Source: Haliangium sp050303215
GTDB lineage: Bacteria; Myxococcota_A; Polyangia; Haliangiales; Haliangiaceae
Assembly (NCBI RefSeq): GCF_050303215.1
Contig: NZ_JBNLBH010000116.1
Coordinates: forward strand, 112,585 to 176,584
Length of the DNA: 64,000 bases
Direction of reading: 5' to 3'
Shown: piece after piece, positions 19,670-28,536 of the stretch
How the letters are laid out: each line of letters begins with the position of its first letter
Numbering within the stretch: the stretch's first letter is position 1
Translations under genes and position numbers: made by a program
The notes under the pieces: model-generated
What the model was told of the DNA's origin: nothing
Databases searched by the model: none
Seen by the model: the letters and a program-made list of their open reading frames with translations, nothing else

Positions 19670-21193
19670 TCACGAGTCCCAGATGGCGCCGTAGGCGGGG
19701 ATGCCGCGGCTCTCGAGGCCGGTCACGACCTGCCAGGTGAGCTTCTTGTTGGAGATGCAGATGACGGCCTCGGCGTCGAACTCGCGGTAGGCGCGGTAGG
19801 CCAGCTCGAGCAGATCGGGGCGGCCGCGGGCGTCGGTGTCCCAGATGAGCGCGTCGGGCTGGACCGCGAGCAGCTCGTCGACCAGGTCGTCGCCGTAGGT
19901 GGCGCGCGGGGTGCGCGTGGACCAGACCAGGCGGGCGGGCACCTCGCCGGACAGCAGGTGGGGCAGGCACGGGCCGATGCCGCTGCCGGTCGCGATCCAG
20001 ACCACGCGCTTGAACAGCTTGTCGATGTTGCCGACGCCCGCCGTCGGGACCCCCTTGACCCACACGTGCGAGGGCATGTCGTCGATGAAGCCGCCGGTCC
20101 AGTCGCCGGCGCGGGAGATGGTGAGCCGAAACCCGTCCTGGTGCGGCGAGGGCACGTTGGCGAACGCGTGCCAGTCCATCAGCGGGTTGCGGCTGAGGGT
20201 GGTCGAGGAGCCGGCGAAGGGGGTCACCCCGTGGTCGAAGCGCGCGATCGCCACGTGCGAGGACGGGCGTACGATCTCGACCGGGACCTTGCGCAGGCGC
20301 AGCCACGGCAGCGCGACGCTGACCGTGAGCACCACCAGCATCCACACGCTGGGGGAGGCGATGAGCGCGTCGGCCAGGGCCACGGCGCCGCGGTGGTCGT
20401 TGATGAGCAGCAGCGAGTGAACCCAGAACAGGAGCAGCGCGGTCCACCCGCCGAAGCGGTGGCTGAGCTCGAACTGGTCGTGAAAGCGCTGGCGCATCGA
20501 CGGCGACGCCATGGCGACGATGAGCACCAGCACGGCCAGGAGCTGATACCCGACCACGATGGTGGCCAGGGAGGCCGGGGGCAGATCCATCACGAGGTGA
20601 TAGGTGAGCGACGCGACCAGGACCGCGAACCACGAGGTGCCGGCGATGGCCCCGCCGACGTGCAGGCCGCCGAAGTGATACACCTTGCCCAGCCGGCGCC
20701 GGATCGCCAAGGGCACGAAGGTGGGGGCGCTGGTGGCGATCTTGAACAGCAGGTTGATGACGTGCTGCTGGCGGATCAAGATCGCGAGCGACAGGTTGGC
20801 CAGGACCAGGTTCGAGATCAGGCCCAGGTCGAGGAAGATGGCCGCGGGCGCCAGGCCGTGGGTCGTGCCCCAGGCGAGGTAGGCCAGGTTGGCCACCAAC
20901 ACCAGCGCGATGAGCTGGTTGTAATGCATGAACCGCGGCGAGTTGACCAAGCGGCGAAGCACGCCCTTGGGCGGCGGCAGCTCGGACCGAGGCGTGAGCA
21001 CCTCGACCGCGCGCTGGAGCGATGGCAGCTCGCGGACGAGCGCGGGCGCGGCGGTGGCGGGCGCGGACACCACCTCGTCGTTGGCCGGCGCGGGGGGAGG
21101 GGCTGCACGCCGGCGCGGGCGGACGACCGGCATGCCGTGGATGGTGGCGCGGTGGCTGGCCGGCGCGCGTGAGTTGGTGGCTGACGCTAGCAT
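19670..21193 (-). CDS. TmpA-like integral membrane ferredoxin/flavin-reductase-type protein
   Basis: 507 aa. After an 85-residue proline/alanine-rich cytoplasmic leader come six or seven transmembrane helices (about 95-330), then a C-terminal soluble domain resembling ferredoxin-NADP reductase modules: 'WIATGSGIGPCLPHLL' (nucleotide-binding glycine motif), 'LVWSTRTPRATYGDDLVDEL' and a final 'AVICISNKKLTWQVV'. This arrangement resembles the TmpA family, known from fungal development and often encoded beside or fused to adenylating enzymes. Its ATG overlaps the adenylating gene's stop (ATGCTAG), indicating translational coupling. The leader holds a PANDE motif shared with its partner. Probable role: membrane redox step on, or signalling with, the adenylated product. 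Confidence 0.7.
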   Translation of the reverse strand: MLASATNSRAPASHRATIHGMPVVRPRRRAAPPPAPANDEVVSAPATAAPALVRELPSLQRAVEVLTPRSELPPPKGVLRRLVNSPRFMHYNQLIALVLVANLAYLAWGTTHGLAPAAIFLDLGLISNLVLANLSLAILIRQQHVINLLFKIATSAPTFVPLAIRRRLGKVYHFGGLHVGGAIAGTSWFAVLVASLTYHLVMDLPPASLATIVVGYQLLAVLVLIVAMASPSMRQRFHDQFELSHRFGGWTALLLFWVHSLLLINDHRGAVALADALIASPSVWMLVVLTVSVALPWLRLRKVPVEIVRPSSHVAIARFDHGVTPFAGSSTTLSRNPLMDWHAFANVPSPHQDGFRLTISRAGDWTGGFIDDMPSHVWVKGVPTAGVGNIDKLFKRVVWIATGSGIGPCLPHLLSGEVPARLVWSTRTPRATYGDDLVDELLAVQPDALIWDTDARGRPDLLELAYRAYREFDAEAVICISNKKLTWQVVTGLESRGIPAYGAIWDS

Positions 21194-23055
21194 GCGAGCA
21201 CCTCCGACTGCGGCGCGGGGGCGGCGACGAGCTCGTCACGCCTGTGCGCGGACGCCTGCTCGGCGACGGCCGGGCGCTCGTCATTGGCCGGGGCGACGTG
21301 GTCGGTGACGGTGGCACGGCGCTCGTCGTTGGCCGGGCCGTCCGGGTCGGTGACGGTCGCGCGGTAGGTCTCGGCCAGGGCCAAGAGCGCGCGCTTGTCG
21401 ACCTTGCCGCGGCTGGTCTTGGGGAAGGCGTCGAGGGCGAGCACGAACGCCGGCACGCAGTAGTACGGCAGGGCGGCGGCCACGGCGCGCCGGGCGGCCG
21501 CGACGTCGACCGTGCTCGGGTGCACGAAGGCGACCAGGTTGCGCGGGTCGAGCTTGAGGGTCACGGCCTGCTCGCACGAGGGCACCGACTCGAGCGCGGC
21601 GGACACCGAGTCGAGCTCGACCCGGAAGCCGCGGACCTTGACCTGATCGTCGGTGCGGCCCAAGTGTTCGAGCTCGCCGTCCGGGGTCCAGCGGCCCAGG
21701 TCGCGGGTGCGGAACATCATCCGCTCGCCGCCCAGGAAGGGGTCGGGGGCGTAGCGCTCGCGGGTGAGGGCCTCGTTGCCGATGTAGCCGGCCGAGACGC
21801 AGTCGCCGCCGGCCCACATCTCGCCGATCTCGCCGATGGCGCACGGCTTCCTGTCGGCGTCGAGCACGTACACGGTGTTGTTGGGCGTGGGCGCGCCGAT
21901 GGTGAGGCGCTCGCTGCCTGGGCGGTAGTGCTGAGCGGTGTTGACGATGGTGGTCTCGGTCGGCCCGCACGAGTTGTAGAACCTGGTGAACTGGGCCCAG
22001 CGATCCGCGAGCGGGCGCGGGCAGGGCTCACCCGCGACCGCCACCACCTGGACCCCACGGCAGCGGTCGGGGTCGAAGCTGGCCAGGATCGACGGCGTGG
22101 CGATGATGACGTCCACGTTCTCGACCACCGGGCCAAACTCCCTGCCGCGGATGACCAGGGTGGCGCCGTTGGCCAGGCAGCCCAGGATCTCCCACGCGGC
22201 CATGTCGAACCCGATGCTGAGGATCTGGCCCACCCTCATGCCCGGGCGGATGCCCAGGTCGCCGGGGGCGGTGAGGAGGATGTTGCACACGTTGCGGTGG
22301 GTCACCTGCACCCCGTTGGGGTTGCCGGTCGTGCCCGAGGTGAAGATGATGTAACAAGTGTTGTCGGGGCTGGGCTCGAGCGCGGGCGCGGCCGCGAACA
22401 GGTCGCGCACCCGACCGTCGTCGTCGTGCTCGCCCAGCGGCGCGCGCATCACCTGGTCGAGGTCGATGCACACGTGGCCGTCCGGCACCGGGATGGCGTC
22501 GCGCAGGTGCGACAGGGTCAAGATCACCCGGGTGCGGGCGGTCTCGATGACGTAGGCCAGATGGGCCTCGGGGGCCACCCCGACGTGCTGCGGGACGTAC
22601 GAGGCGCCGGCCTTGAGCGCGCCGAGGATGCCGACGATCATCGGGATCGAGCGCTGCAAGAACAGCGCGACGTTGTCGCCGGGCGCGACCCCGTGCTCGA
22701 TGAGCAGCGCGGCCACACGGTTGGCCTGGCGGTCGAGCTCACCGTAGGTGATCGACGCGCCCAGGTGCTCGACCGCGATCGCGTCGGGGGCGACGGCCGC
22801 GTGGGCCTCGAAGGCGCGGTGGACGAGCAGGTGCGGCGGCGCGACCGCGGGGCCTTGGCCGAAGCGTTCGAACAGCGCCTGATCGCTGGGCGACAGGCCG
22901 CTCATGGCCTCGCGGCAGAAGCGAACCCCGAGGGCGTCGTCGCATCGGGCCTCGGCGTCATCGTTGGCGGGAACGAGCTCATGCCCGGCATAGGACGCGG
23001 GCGCGAGCCGGGCCAGAAACAGAGACTCGGTGACGGGGAGGGTTGCCTTCGACAT
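21187..23055 (-). CDS. NRPS-like adenylation enzyme (ANL superfamily), no carrier domain
   Basis: 622 aa from ATG 23055, preceded by AAAGG at good spacing; a longer frame to 23139 has no ribosome-binding site. Core motifs are intact: 'ITYGELDRQANRVA', 'IIFTSGTTGNPNGVQVTH' (A3), 'NSCGPTETTI' (A5), 'MFRTRDLGRW' (A7), 'GRTDDQVKVRGFRVEL' (A8) and the catalytic Lys in 'GKVDKRAL' (A10). It should activate an amino or carboxylic acid as the adenylate. No thiolation, condensation or reductase domain follows; instead a 60-residue disordered tail carries two copies of a 'PANDER' motif, and the N-terminus carries PANDD. The gene is coupled to the TmpA-like gene, so product transfer or signalling through that membrane protein is likely. 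Confidence 0.82.
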   Translation of the reverse strand: MSKATLPVTESLFLARLAPASYAGHELVPANDDAEARCDDALGVRFCREAMSGLSPSDQALFERFGQGPAVAPPHLLVHRAFEAHAAVAPDAIAVEHLGASITYGELDRQANRVAALLIEHGVAPGDNVALFLQRSIPMIVGILGALKAGASYVPQHVGVAPEAHLAYVIETARTRVILTLSHLRDAIPVPDGHVCIDLDQVMRAPLGEHDDDGRVRDLFAAAPALEPSPDNTCYIIFTSGTTGNPNGVQVTHRNVCNILLTAPGDLGIRPGMRVGQILSIGFDMAAWEILGCLANGATLVIRGREFGPVVENVDVIIATPSILASFDPDRCRGVQVVAVAGEPCPRPLADRWAQFTRFYNSCGPTETTIVNTAQHYRPGSERLTIGAPTPNNTVYVLDADRKPCAIGEIGEMWAGGDCVSAGYIGNEALTRERYAPDPFLGGERMMFRTRDLGRWTPDGELEHLGRTDDQVKVRGFRVELDSVSAALESVPSCEQAVTLKLDPRNLVAFVHPSTVDVAAARRAVAAALPYYCVPAFVLALDAFPKTSRGKVDKRALLALAETYRATVTDPDGPANDERRATVTDHVAPANDERPAVAEQASAHRRDELVAAPAPQSEVLAC

Positions 23056-23147
23056 AGTGTGTGCCTTTCGGTTGTTGTGTGGACTCCGATGACACAAAGG
23101 CAGTACCGCAGCCCCCCGGCGGGATTTCGGCGCGCGCATTTTTTCTC

Positions 23148-23171
23148 GCGCTGCGCTGCGCTGCGCTGCGC
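23148..23171. repeat. CTGCG microsatellite
   Basis: About four to five head-to-tail CTGCG units in the gap upstream of the adenylation gene. Possible slippage site; too far from the start codon to shift a reading frame. Confidence 0.5.
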
Positions 23172-23190
23172 CGCGGCGGCGGGGACCCAG

Positions 23191-23616
23191 CTACGTGGGG
23201 TCCATCGCGCCGACGCAGCGCACCTGCGGGTAGCCATTGAACAGGCTGTGCTCGCCGTCGGTGGACACCGCGACCACCACGAACTTGACCGTGCGATCGA
23301 GCCCCGGCGGCATCAGCTCAGCCGGCGACACGCACTTACCGTGCGCGCGCGTCCACGGGCTGAGCGCGCCGCCCTCCTCGATGGTGAACACCGACACCCG
23401 ATACTCGAGCTCGCCGTCGCGAAAGTCCGCGACCTCGATCAGGAGCGGCTCGTCGCCGCCGACCACGGACTCCACCGCGTCGTCGTGCGCGGCCAGCGTG
23501 TGCCCGCCGTGTTCGAGCGCCAGGGAGTTCATGCTCCCGGCCGGGGCGCGTGCGCACTCGAGCCGGAGCGGGTTGAGATTGTGTACCGTGAGTGGCGGCT
23601 TGGACCTCTTGCCCAT
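23191..23616 (-). CDS. Hypothetical 141-aa protein downstream of TPR kinase
   Basis: A soluble, beta-rich protein with no signal peptide or known motif. Its ATG lies 5 bp after the kinase stop codon, and its AGGAG ribosome-binding site is inside the kinase 3' end, so the two are translationally linked. It contains 'LLIEVADFRDGELEYRVSVF' and a 'WTRAHGKCVSP' segment with one cysteine. Tight coupling suggests a partner, substrate or regulator of the kinase; function otherwise unknown. Confidence 0.65.
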   Translation of the reverse strand: MGKRSKPPLTVHNLNPLRLECARAPAGSMNSLALEHGGHTLAAHDDAVESVVGGDEPLLIEVADFRDGELEYRVSVFTIEEGGALSPWTRAHGKCVSPAELMPPGLDRTVKFVVVAVSTDGEHSLFNGYPQVRCVGAMDPT

Positions 23617-23621
23617 ATTCG

Positions 23622-26600
23622 TCAGTTCTCCTGTGATGCATGGTTGTCACTGCTCGACCGGGAACGGAGCGCCTCGGCCTCACGGGCCAGCCGTTTCGCC
23701 CGCGCCGGCGTCCGTCCGGCCCCGGCCAGCGCCTGCGCCAGCGCCGAGGTCACGTCGGCCAGCTCGGGGTCGTTGCCCGGGTGGGCGCGGCGGATGGCCA
23801 GCGCCCGTTCGAGCGGCGCGATCGCGGCCGCGGGGCGACCGAGGGCCAGGTACGCCTTGCCCTGGCCCTTGAGCGGATAGGCCAGGTCGTCGCGCTGGGG
23901 AGTGCGCAGCTCGTACACCGCCAGCGCGCGCTCGAACAGCGCCAGCGCCTCGGCCGGGCGGCCCAGGGCCAGCGTCGCCTCGCCCGCGTTGCTGGCCGCG
24001 GTCGCGGCCTCGAGGCTGTGGGGATCGCGCCCCGAGGCCAGCGCGAGCGACTGCTCGTACGCGGCCAGCGCGTCCGAATAACGCCCCTCGCGGTAGGCCA
24101 GCAGCCCGAGCAGATCCAGGGCGTGCGAGCGCTGCGGGTGGGCCGGGTCGGCGTCGCGATAGATCCGCTCGGCCTCGTCGGCCTGGGCCCGGGCGGCCTC
24201 GTGCTCACCGCGGCGCAGATCGGAGAACGCCAGGGTCATGAGCAGCGGCGCCAGCTTGAGGCTGTCCGGCCCGTACACCCGCCGATAGACCGCGAGCGCC
24301 CGGGTCGCCCGCTCGCGCCCGGCAGTGACCGCGTCGTCATCGGCGCCGGTGAAGATCTGGCGCATGGCCAAGTTGAACTCGGCCAGCGCCACCCGCGGGT
24401 GCGACTCGCCCAGCACCCGCGTGAACGCCGCGATCGCGCGCCGATCGAGCGTCATCGCCTCCGCCGTCCGCCCGTCCGCGGCCGCCTCGTTGGCCAGCGA
24501 GACCAAGGTGTCGGCCACCGCGACGTGATCCTCGCCGAGCGCCTCGGTTCGCAGCGACAGCGCCTGCTCCAGCGCTTGGCGAGCCGCTGGAAGCTCGTCT
24601 GCCAGGGTGTGGAGCCGACCCTCGGCGTGTTCCAGCTCGGCCCACAGCAGCGGCCGCGCCGCGGGCTCGGGAGCGAGCCGACGCACCGCCGCGCGGGCGC
24701 GACGTCCCCACCGCCGGCCGGCGTCGACCTCTTTGGTCCGGACCGCGGCCAGATCCACGAGTTGGATCCAGGCCCGGGCGGCGACCTCATCGTGGCGACT
24801 GGCCTCGGCCGCGTCGAGGGCGCCGAACAGGGCCGTGATCGCCGGCGTGCCCTCGACGAGCGCGTTCTCCGAGCAACCCAGGGCCAGCAGCGCCTCGGCC
24901 TCGATCGGCGGGTACCCCAGCGTCCGCGACTGCTCGACCGCGGCCTCGGCGAGCGCGTGGCCTTGACCGTACTTGCCGGCGTCGTCGAGCGCCCACGCCC
25001 GCGCGAGCTGATCGCGCAGCGCCGCCACGGCGCGAATCGTGGCCGGGTCGGTGGGCGGCGCGGCGCCCATGCGCAGCGCCTGGACGTCGTCGCAGCCCGC
25101 CACCTCACCCAGCCCCGCGGCCACGTTGGCGGCCCGGGACACCACGTCCAAATCGGGCGCCTCGAGCACGGTCAGGGTGGTGTCGAACTCGCGCGCGCGC
25201 CGATCCAGGCACGCGTTGCGCAGGTCGAACAGCGCCTCCGACTGCCGGCCCTCGACCCGGGTCGCCGCGCAGGCGTCGACGCGCGACGCCACCCACTCGT
25301 CGGCGAAGCGCGTCAGCGTGGCCTCGGCGCCGGCCCACGCGTCCGCGGCCATGGGCAGCCCGGTGGCCGCGAACGCGGCCTCGATCCGGGCCCGCCGCGC
25401 CGGTGACCAGATCTCGGACAGCGCGGTCTCCGCGGCCGCGCACGGGGGCTCGTCGACCTGGCCCGGCTGCGTTGCCAGCGCCACCGCCAGCGCCGCCGCC
25501 AGCGCGCCGAGGCCCGCAAACGCGACCCGGCGTCGGGTCTGCCCGCGATCCCGACCCAGCTCGGCGACGAGCTCGTCCATGCTGTCCCAGCGCTCGGCCG
25601 GATCCGGAGCCAGCCCGCGAACCAACGCGGCCCGCAGCCAGCTTGGCACCCGGGTCCCGGCGGGCGCCGGCGCGATCTCGTCGCCGCGCCCCGCGGCGCT
25701 CCCTGCCGAACCGTGCCGGCCATCGGCGCCGAGATCGTCCCCGCGGTCGAATGGATGCTCGCCGTACAGCGCCTCGTACAGCGCCAGGCAGAAGCTCCAC
25801 TGATCCGTGCGGGCGTCGCAGGTCCCGCGCGCGTGCTGCTCTGGCGCCATGTAGGCCGGGGTCCCGACCAGCGCGTCCGGGCGGGTCATGCGCGCCGTCA
25901 GGGCCGACGCGGGCCCGCCGCGCGGCTCGTCCGCGGGTGTCGTGTCGTCGACCGGGGCGGCGGCCGAACCCGCGCCGCCAACCGCGTAGGCGAGCCCGAA
26001 ATCGAGCACCCGCACCCGACCGTCGTCGCCCAGCAACAGATTGTCGGGTTTGACGTCGCGGTGCACCAGCCCCTCGGCGTGCGCCGCCGCCAGGCCGCGG
26101 CCGGCCTCGAGGTAGCGGGCGAGGATCTCGCGCCAGCCGGGCTGCTCTTGCTCGCGCCACTGCCGCAGCGTGCGCCCCGCGACCAACTCCATCGCCACCC
26201 ACACCTGACCTTCGTGCTCGCCCGCGTCGTAGATCTGGACCACGTTGGGGTGTGACAACTGGGCCAGCACCTGGGCCTCGCGGCGCAGCCGGGCGCCCAG
26301 CGCGGCGTCGTCCGCGCGCGGCGAGCGCACCAGCTTGATGGCCACGTCGCGCAAGAGCTCCTCGTCGCGGGCGCGATACACCGCGCCCATGCCGCCGCTG
26401 CCCAGGATCTCCAAGATCCGAAACCGCCCAATGCGGACCGGCGCCCGCGCGCGCCGGAACAGCGCCCCCCGGATGCCCTCCTTGACGACTTGGTATTCGA
26501 AGCCCTTGGGCAGCGCGCCCCGGCGGCTGCGCAGCAGCCCAGTCGTCGCCCCCTCCGCGCGGGACCGCGAGCTCTCCGGGCTCGGCTCGTCGCGGCGGTC

Positions 26601-26648
26601 TCGGGTCATCTCTGCCTCGTCGTCTTCGGTCGTCTCATGTCGGTTCAT
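23622..26648 (-). CDS. Transmembrane Ser/Thr protein kinase with TPR C-terminus
   Basis: 1008 aa. The Hanks kinase domain spans about 75-370: 'LGSGGMGAVYRA', Lys in 'DVAIKLV', 'LVHRDVKPDNLLL', DFG in 'VLDFGLAYA', and 'VGTPAYMAPEQ' in the activation segment. One membrane helix follows ('FAGLGALAAALAVALA', about 390-406). The remaining 600 residues are TPR-like repeats carrying the usual alternating small/large pattern, predicted on the outer side of the membrane. This is the PknB-TPR type common in Myxococcota. It lies 156 bp downstream of the ECF sigma gene on the same strand and directly upstream of the 141-aa gene, so sigma factor, kinase and small protein may form one signalling operon. 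Confidence 0.92.
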   Translation of the reverse strand: MNRHETTEDDEAEMTRDRRDEPSPESSRSRAEGATTGLLRSRRGALPKGFEYQVVKEGIRGALFRRARAPVRIGRFRILEILGSGGMGAVYRARDEELLRDVAIKLVRSPRADDAALGARLRREAQVLAQLSHPNVVQIYDAGEHEGQVWVAMELVAGRTLRQWREQEQPGWREILARYLEAGRGLAAAHAEGLVHRDVKPDNLLLGDDGRVRVLDFGLAYAVGGAGSAAAPVDDTTPADEPRGGPASALTARMTRPDALVGTPAYMAPEQHARGTCDARTDQWSFCLALYEALYGEHPFDRGDDLGADGRHGSAGSAAGRGDEIAPAPAGTRVPSWLRAALVRGLAPDPAERWDSMDELVAELGRDRGQTRRRVAFAGLGALAAALAVALATQPGQVDEPPCAAAETALSEIWSPARRARIEAAFAATGLPMAADAWAGAEATLTRFADEWVASRVDACAATRVEGRQSEALFDLRNACLDRRAREFDTTLTVLEAPDLDVVSRAANVAAGLGEVAGCDDVQALRMGAAPPTDPATIRAVAALRDQLARAWALDDAGKYGQGHALAEAAVEQSRTLGYPPIEAEALLALGCSENALVEGTPAITALFGALDAAEASRHDEVAARAWIQLVDLAAVRTKEVDAGRRWGRRARAAVRRLAPEPAARPLLWAELEHAEGRLHTLADELPAARQALEQALSLRTEALGEDHVAVADTLVSLANEAAADGRTAEAMTLDRRAIAAFTRVLGESHPRVALAEFNLAMRQIFTGADDDAVTAGRERATRALAVYRRVYGPDSLKLAPLLMTLAFSDLRRGEHEAARAQADEAERIYRDADPAHPQRSHALDLLGLLAYREGRYSDALAAYEQSLALASGRDPHSLEAATAASNAGEATLALGRPAEALALFERALAVYELRTPQRDDLAYPLKGQGKAYLALGRPAAAIAPLERALAIRRAHPGNDPELADVTSALAQALAGAGRTPARAKRLAREAEALRSRSSSDNHASQEN

Positions 26649-26804
26649 GCACTACGCGCCTCGACGGGGACCGGTTTCGCCGTGGCGCGAGCGACCGGTG
26701 CGCGTCCATGCTCGACAAGGGAGTACCCGCGCGCGGGGTTGGGATTGCGACCCTGCAAAAAAAGTGAGCGCCCCGGTCTTCATGACGTCGCTCGCCGGAT
26801 CGAG

Positions 26805-27425
26805 TCATCCCTCCGAGTCCGCGACCTGGGCCCGCAGCCCCTGGGCCCAGCCATCGAGGCCGTCCAGGGTCGTGCGCAGCAGCTCCGGCGACGCTGCGAT
26901 CTGGGCCAGCTCGTCGCGGAGGAGCTGGCGCGCGCGGCGCAGCCGGGTCTTGGCGGTGCCGAGCGGGATGCCCACCACCTCGCCGATCTCGGCCGCGGAC
27001 ATCCCTTCCCAGTAGAACAGCTCCAGCGCGACCTGGTAGTCGAGCGGGATCCGGCGCAGCCCTTCGAGCAGCAGCCGCTCCTCCTGGCGGTTGGCGATGA
27101 GCCGGCTCGGCGTCGGCGCCAGGTCGTGCACCGAGGTCAGGTTGAAGTCGAGCTTGCCGGCGTCACGGTGCTTGTTGCGATAGAACTTTCGGAGCTGGTT
27201 GTGGGCGATCCCGAACAGGTAGCTGCGAAAGCGCTCCGGGTCCTCGAGCCGCTCCAGGCCCTCCAGGCAGGCCAGGAAGGTCCGCTGGATCAGGTCGGCC
27301 GCCTGCTCGCCGACCTTGTTGTAAAAGAATCGCGCGACGCCGTCGTAGTAGCGCTCGAACAGCGCCTCTCCTGCGGCCTCGTCGCCCGCGCGCCAGGCGT
27401 GGACCTCGTCTGCGTCGGTGCCCAT
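26805..27425 (-). CDS. ECF-type sigma-70 family RNA polymerase sigma factor
   Basis: 206 aa from ATG 27425; the upstream in-frame ATG at 27551 would lengthen it to 248 aa and reaches almost to the divergent gene. Region 2 is seen at about 20-85 ('FERYYDGVARFFYNKV', then 'DLIQRTFLACLEGL', then 'SYLFGIAHNQLRKFYR'). Region 4 is at about 120-180 ('IPLDYQVALELFYWEG', then 'MSAAEIGEVVGIPLGTAKTR'), a good helix-turn-helix. It directs RNA polymerase to a special promoter set. No anti-sigma gene is visible; the kinase downstream is the likely signal source, as in other sigma-kinase pairs. Confidence 0.92.
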   Translation of the reverse strand: MGTDADEVHAWRAGDEAAGEALFERYYDGVARFFYNKVGEQAADLIQRTFLACLEGLERLEDPERFRSYLFGIAHNQLRKFYRNKHRDAGKLDFNLTSVHDLAPTPSRLIANRQEERLLLEGLRRIPLDYQVALELFYWEGMSAAEIGEVVGIPLGTAKTRLRRARQLLRDELAQIAASPELLRTTLDGLDGWAQGLRAQVADSEG

Positions 27426-27554
27426 GCCGCAACTGTACCTTGACTCGGCCAGCTCTTGGGCGGCGTCGGGCCTGGCGGCGTCGAGTTTGATTGCCGTCAT
27501 CGGCGCCCGCCACGATTGCCCTGCTCGGGTGTAACCGCGGCGCGGGGCCATCGT

Positions 27555-27560
27555 AGGAGG
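27555..27560 (+). promoter_or_regulatory. Strong ribosome-binding site AGGAGG fixing the start at 27564
   Basis: A perfect AGGAGG ends 3 bp before ATG 27564 (TAGGAGGGGC then ATG). It decides this start over an upstream in-frame codon at 27456, which would lack a signal sequence. Confidence 0.7.
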
Positions 27561-27563
27561 GGC

Positions 27564-28514
27564 ATGATACGTAATTCAAAACATTACTCGTTGGCCTTGC
27601 TTCTTGGACTTTCCGCGGCCGCGGTCGGCTGCGGTGGGGAGGAGGAGCTGGTGGTCCATGATCCGGCGACCGCGGAGCGCGTGGAGGTGGATCGCTTCAG
27701 CGACAGCGCCGGCACGCTGTTCGTGCGCACGGCGGACAACGGCCTGCCCGGGCCCAACCAGCCCATCGACATGGACCAGGAGCCGTTCATCACCCGCGGT
27801 CTGGGCCCCAACGGCGAGCTCATCCGCTACTACAACCTGGATGTACAGCCGTTGCAGCCTGCGCCCATCTACGCGCTGTTCCGCGAAGGCGAGGATACGC
27901 CGGTGGCCGGGCAGCTCAACATCGTGAACGTGATCCCCGGCAGCCCCGGCTACAGCGACTTCTGGAACGTCATGAAGGTCACCGTGCCCGCGGATTACGT
28001 GGCCAACACCGTGGTCAGCGTGGCGGACATCGAAGCCGAGGGTTATTCGATCGAACCCACCGACATCATCGTGAATTGCCCGATCGTGCCCGCGGGCTCC
28101 AGGGCCACGCTGCGCGGCGGCGGCGAGGCCGCGGCGCTACACCAGGGCTGGTACGGGGGCATGATCGTCCACTACTTCACCTTCGAGGAGGCGCCGATCA
28201 CGCTGAATAGCAGCGGCCAGGTGCCCATCGCGCCCATCTACGTCAGCTTCAACAAGAACCCGGACGACGCCGACCCGACCAGCGGCCCGCCCTCGGGCTT
28301 CGTGACCGAGGGGACCACGGACCAGACCCACAACGTGGTCAGCGTGCTGCCCAGCGACGGCGATTACTCGCCCTTGTGGTCGGTTCAGGTCTACGACAAC
28401 CAGAGCTTCGACATGGTGAGCGACCTGGCCACCGCGCAGGACCAGAGCCAGGTCACCATCCTGGCGAACAACGTGGCCTCGGTGAACTGCCCGGTCGTCG
28501 AAATCCAGCAGTAG
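27564..28514 (+). CDS. Hypothetical lipoprotein
   Basis: 316 aa. A lipoprotein signal ends in 'AAAVGC' with Cys23. The rest is beta-rich with two similar halves, each holding a 'NIVNVIPGSPGYSDFW' or 'NVVSVLPSDGDYSPLW' phrase followed by a valine-rich strand and an 'NCPIV' or 'NCPVV' ending, so the protein is an internal duplication of about 145 residues with one cysteine per half. I do not know a function. It is divergent from the sigma factor (138 bp) and convergent with the M23 peptidase (22 bp). Likely exposed on the cell envelope. Confidence 0.8.
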   Translation: MIRNSKHYSLALLLGLSAAAVGCGGEEELVVHDPATAERVEVDRFSDSAGTLFVRTADNGLPGPNQPIDMDQEPFITRGLGPNGELIRYYNLDVQPLQPAPIYALFREGEDTPVAGQLNIVNVIPGSPGYSDFWNVMKVTVPADYVANTVVSVADIEAEGYSIEPTDIIVNCPIVPAGSRATLRGGGEAAALHQGWYGGMIVHYFTFEEAPITLNSSGQVPIAPIYVSFNKNPDDADPTSGPPSGFVTEGTTDQTHNVVSVLPSDGDYSPLWSVQVYDNQSFDMVSDLATAQDQSQVTILANNVASVNCPVVEIQQ

Positions 28515-28536
28515 CCCCCTCAGCCACCTCCTACCC

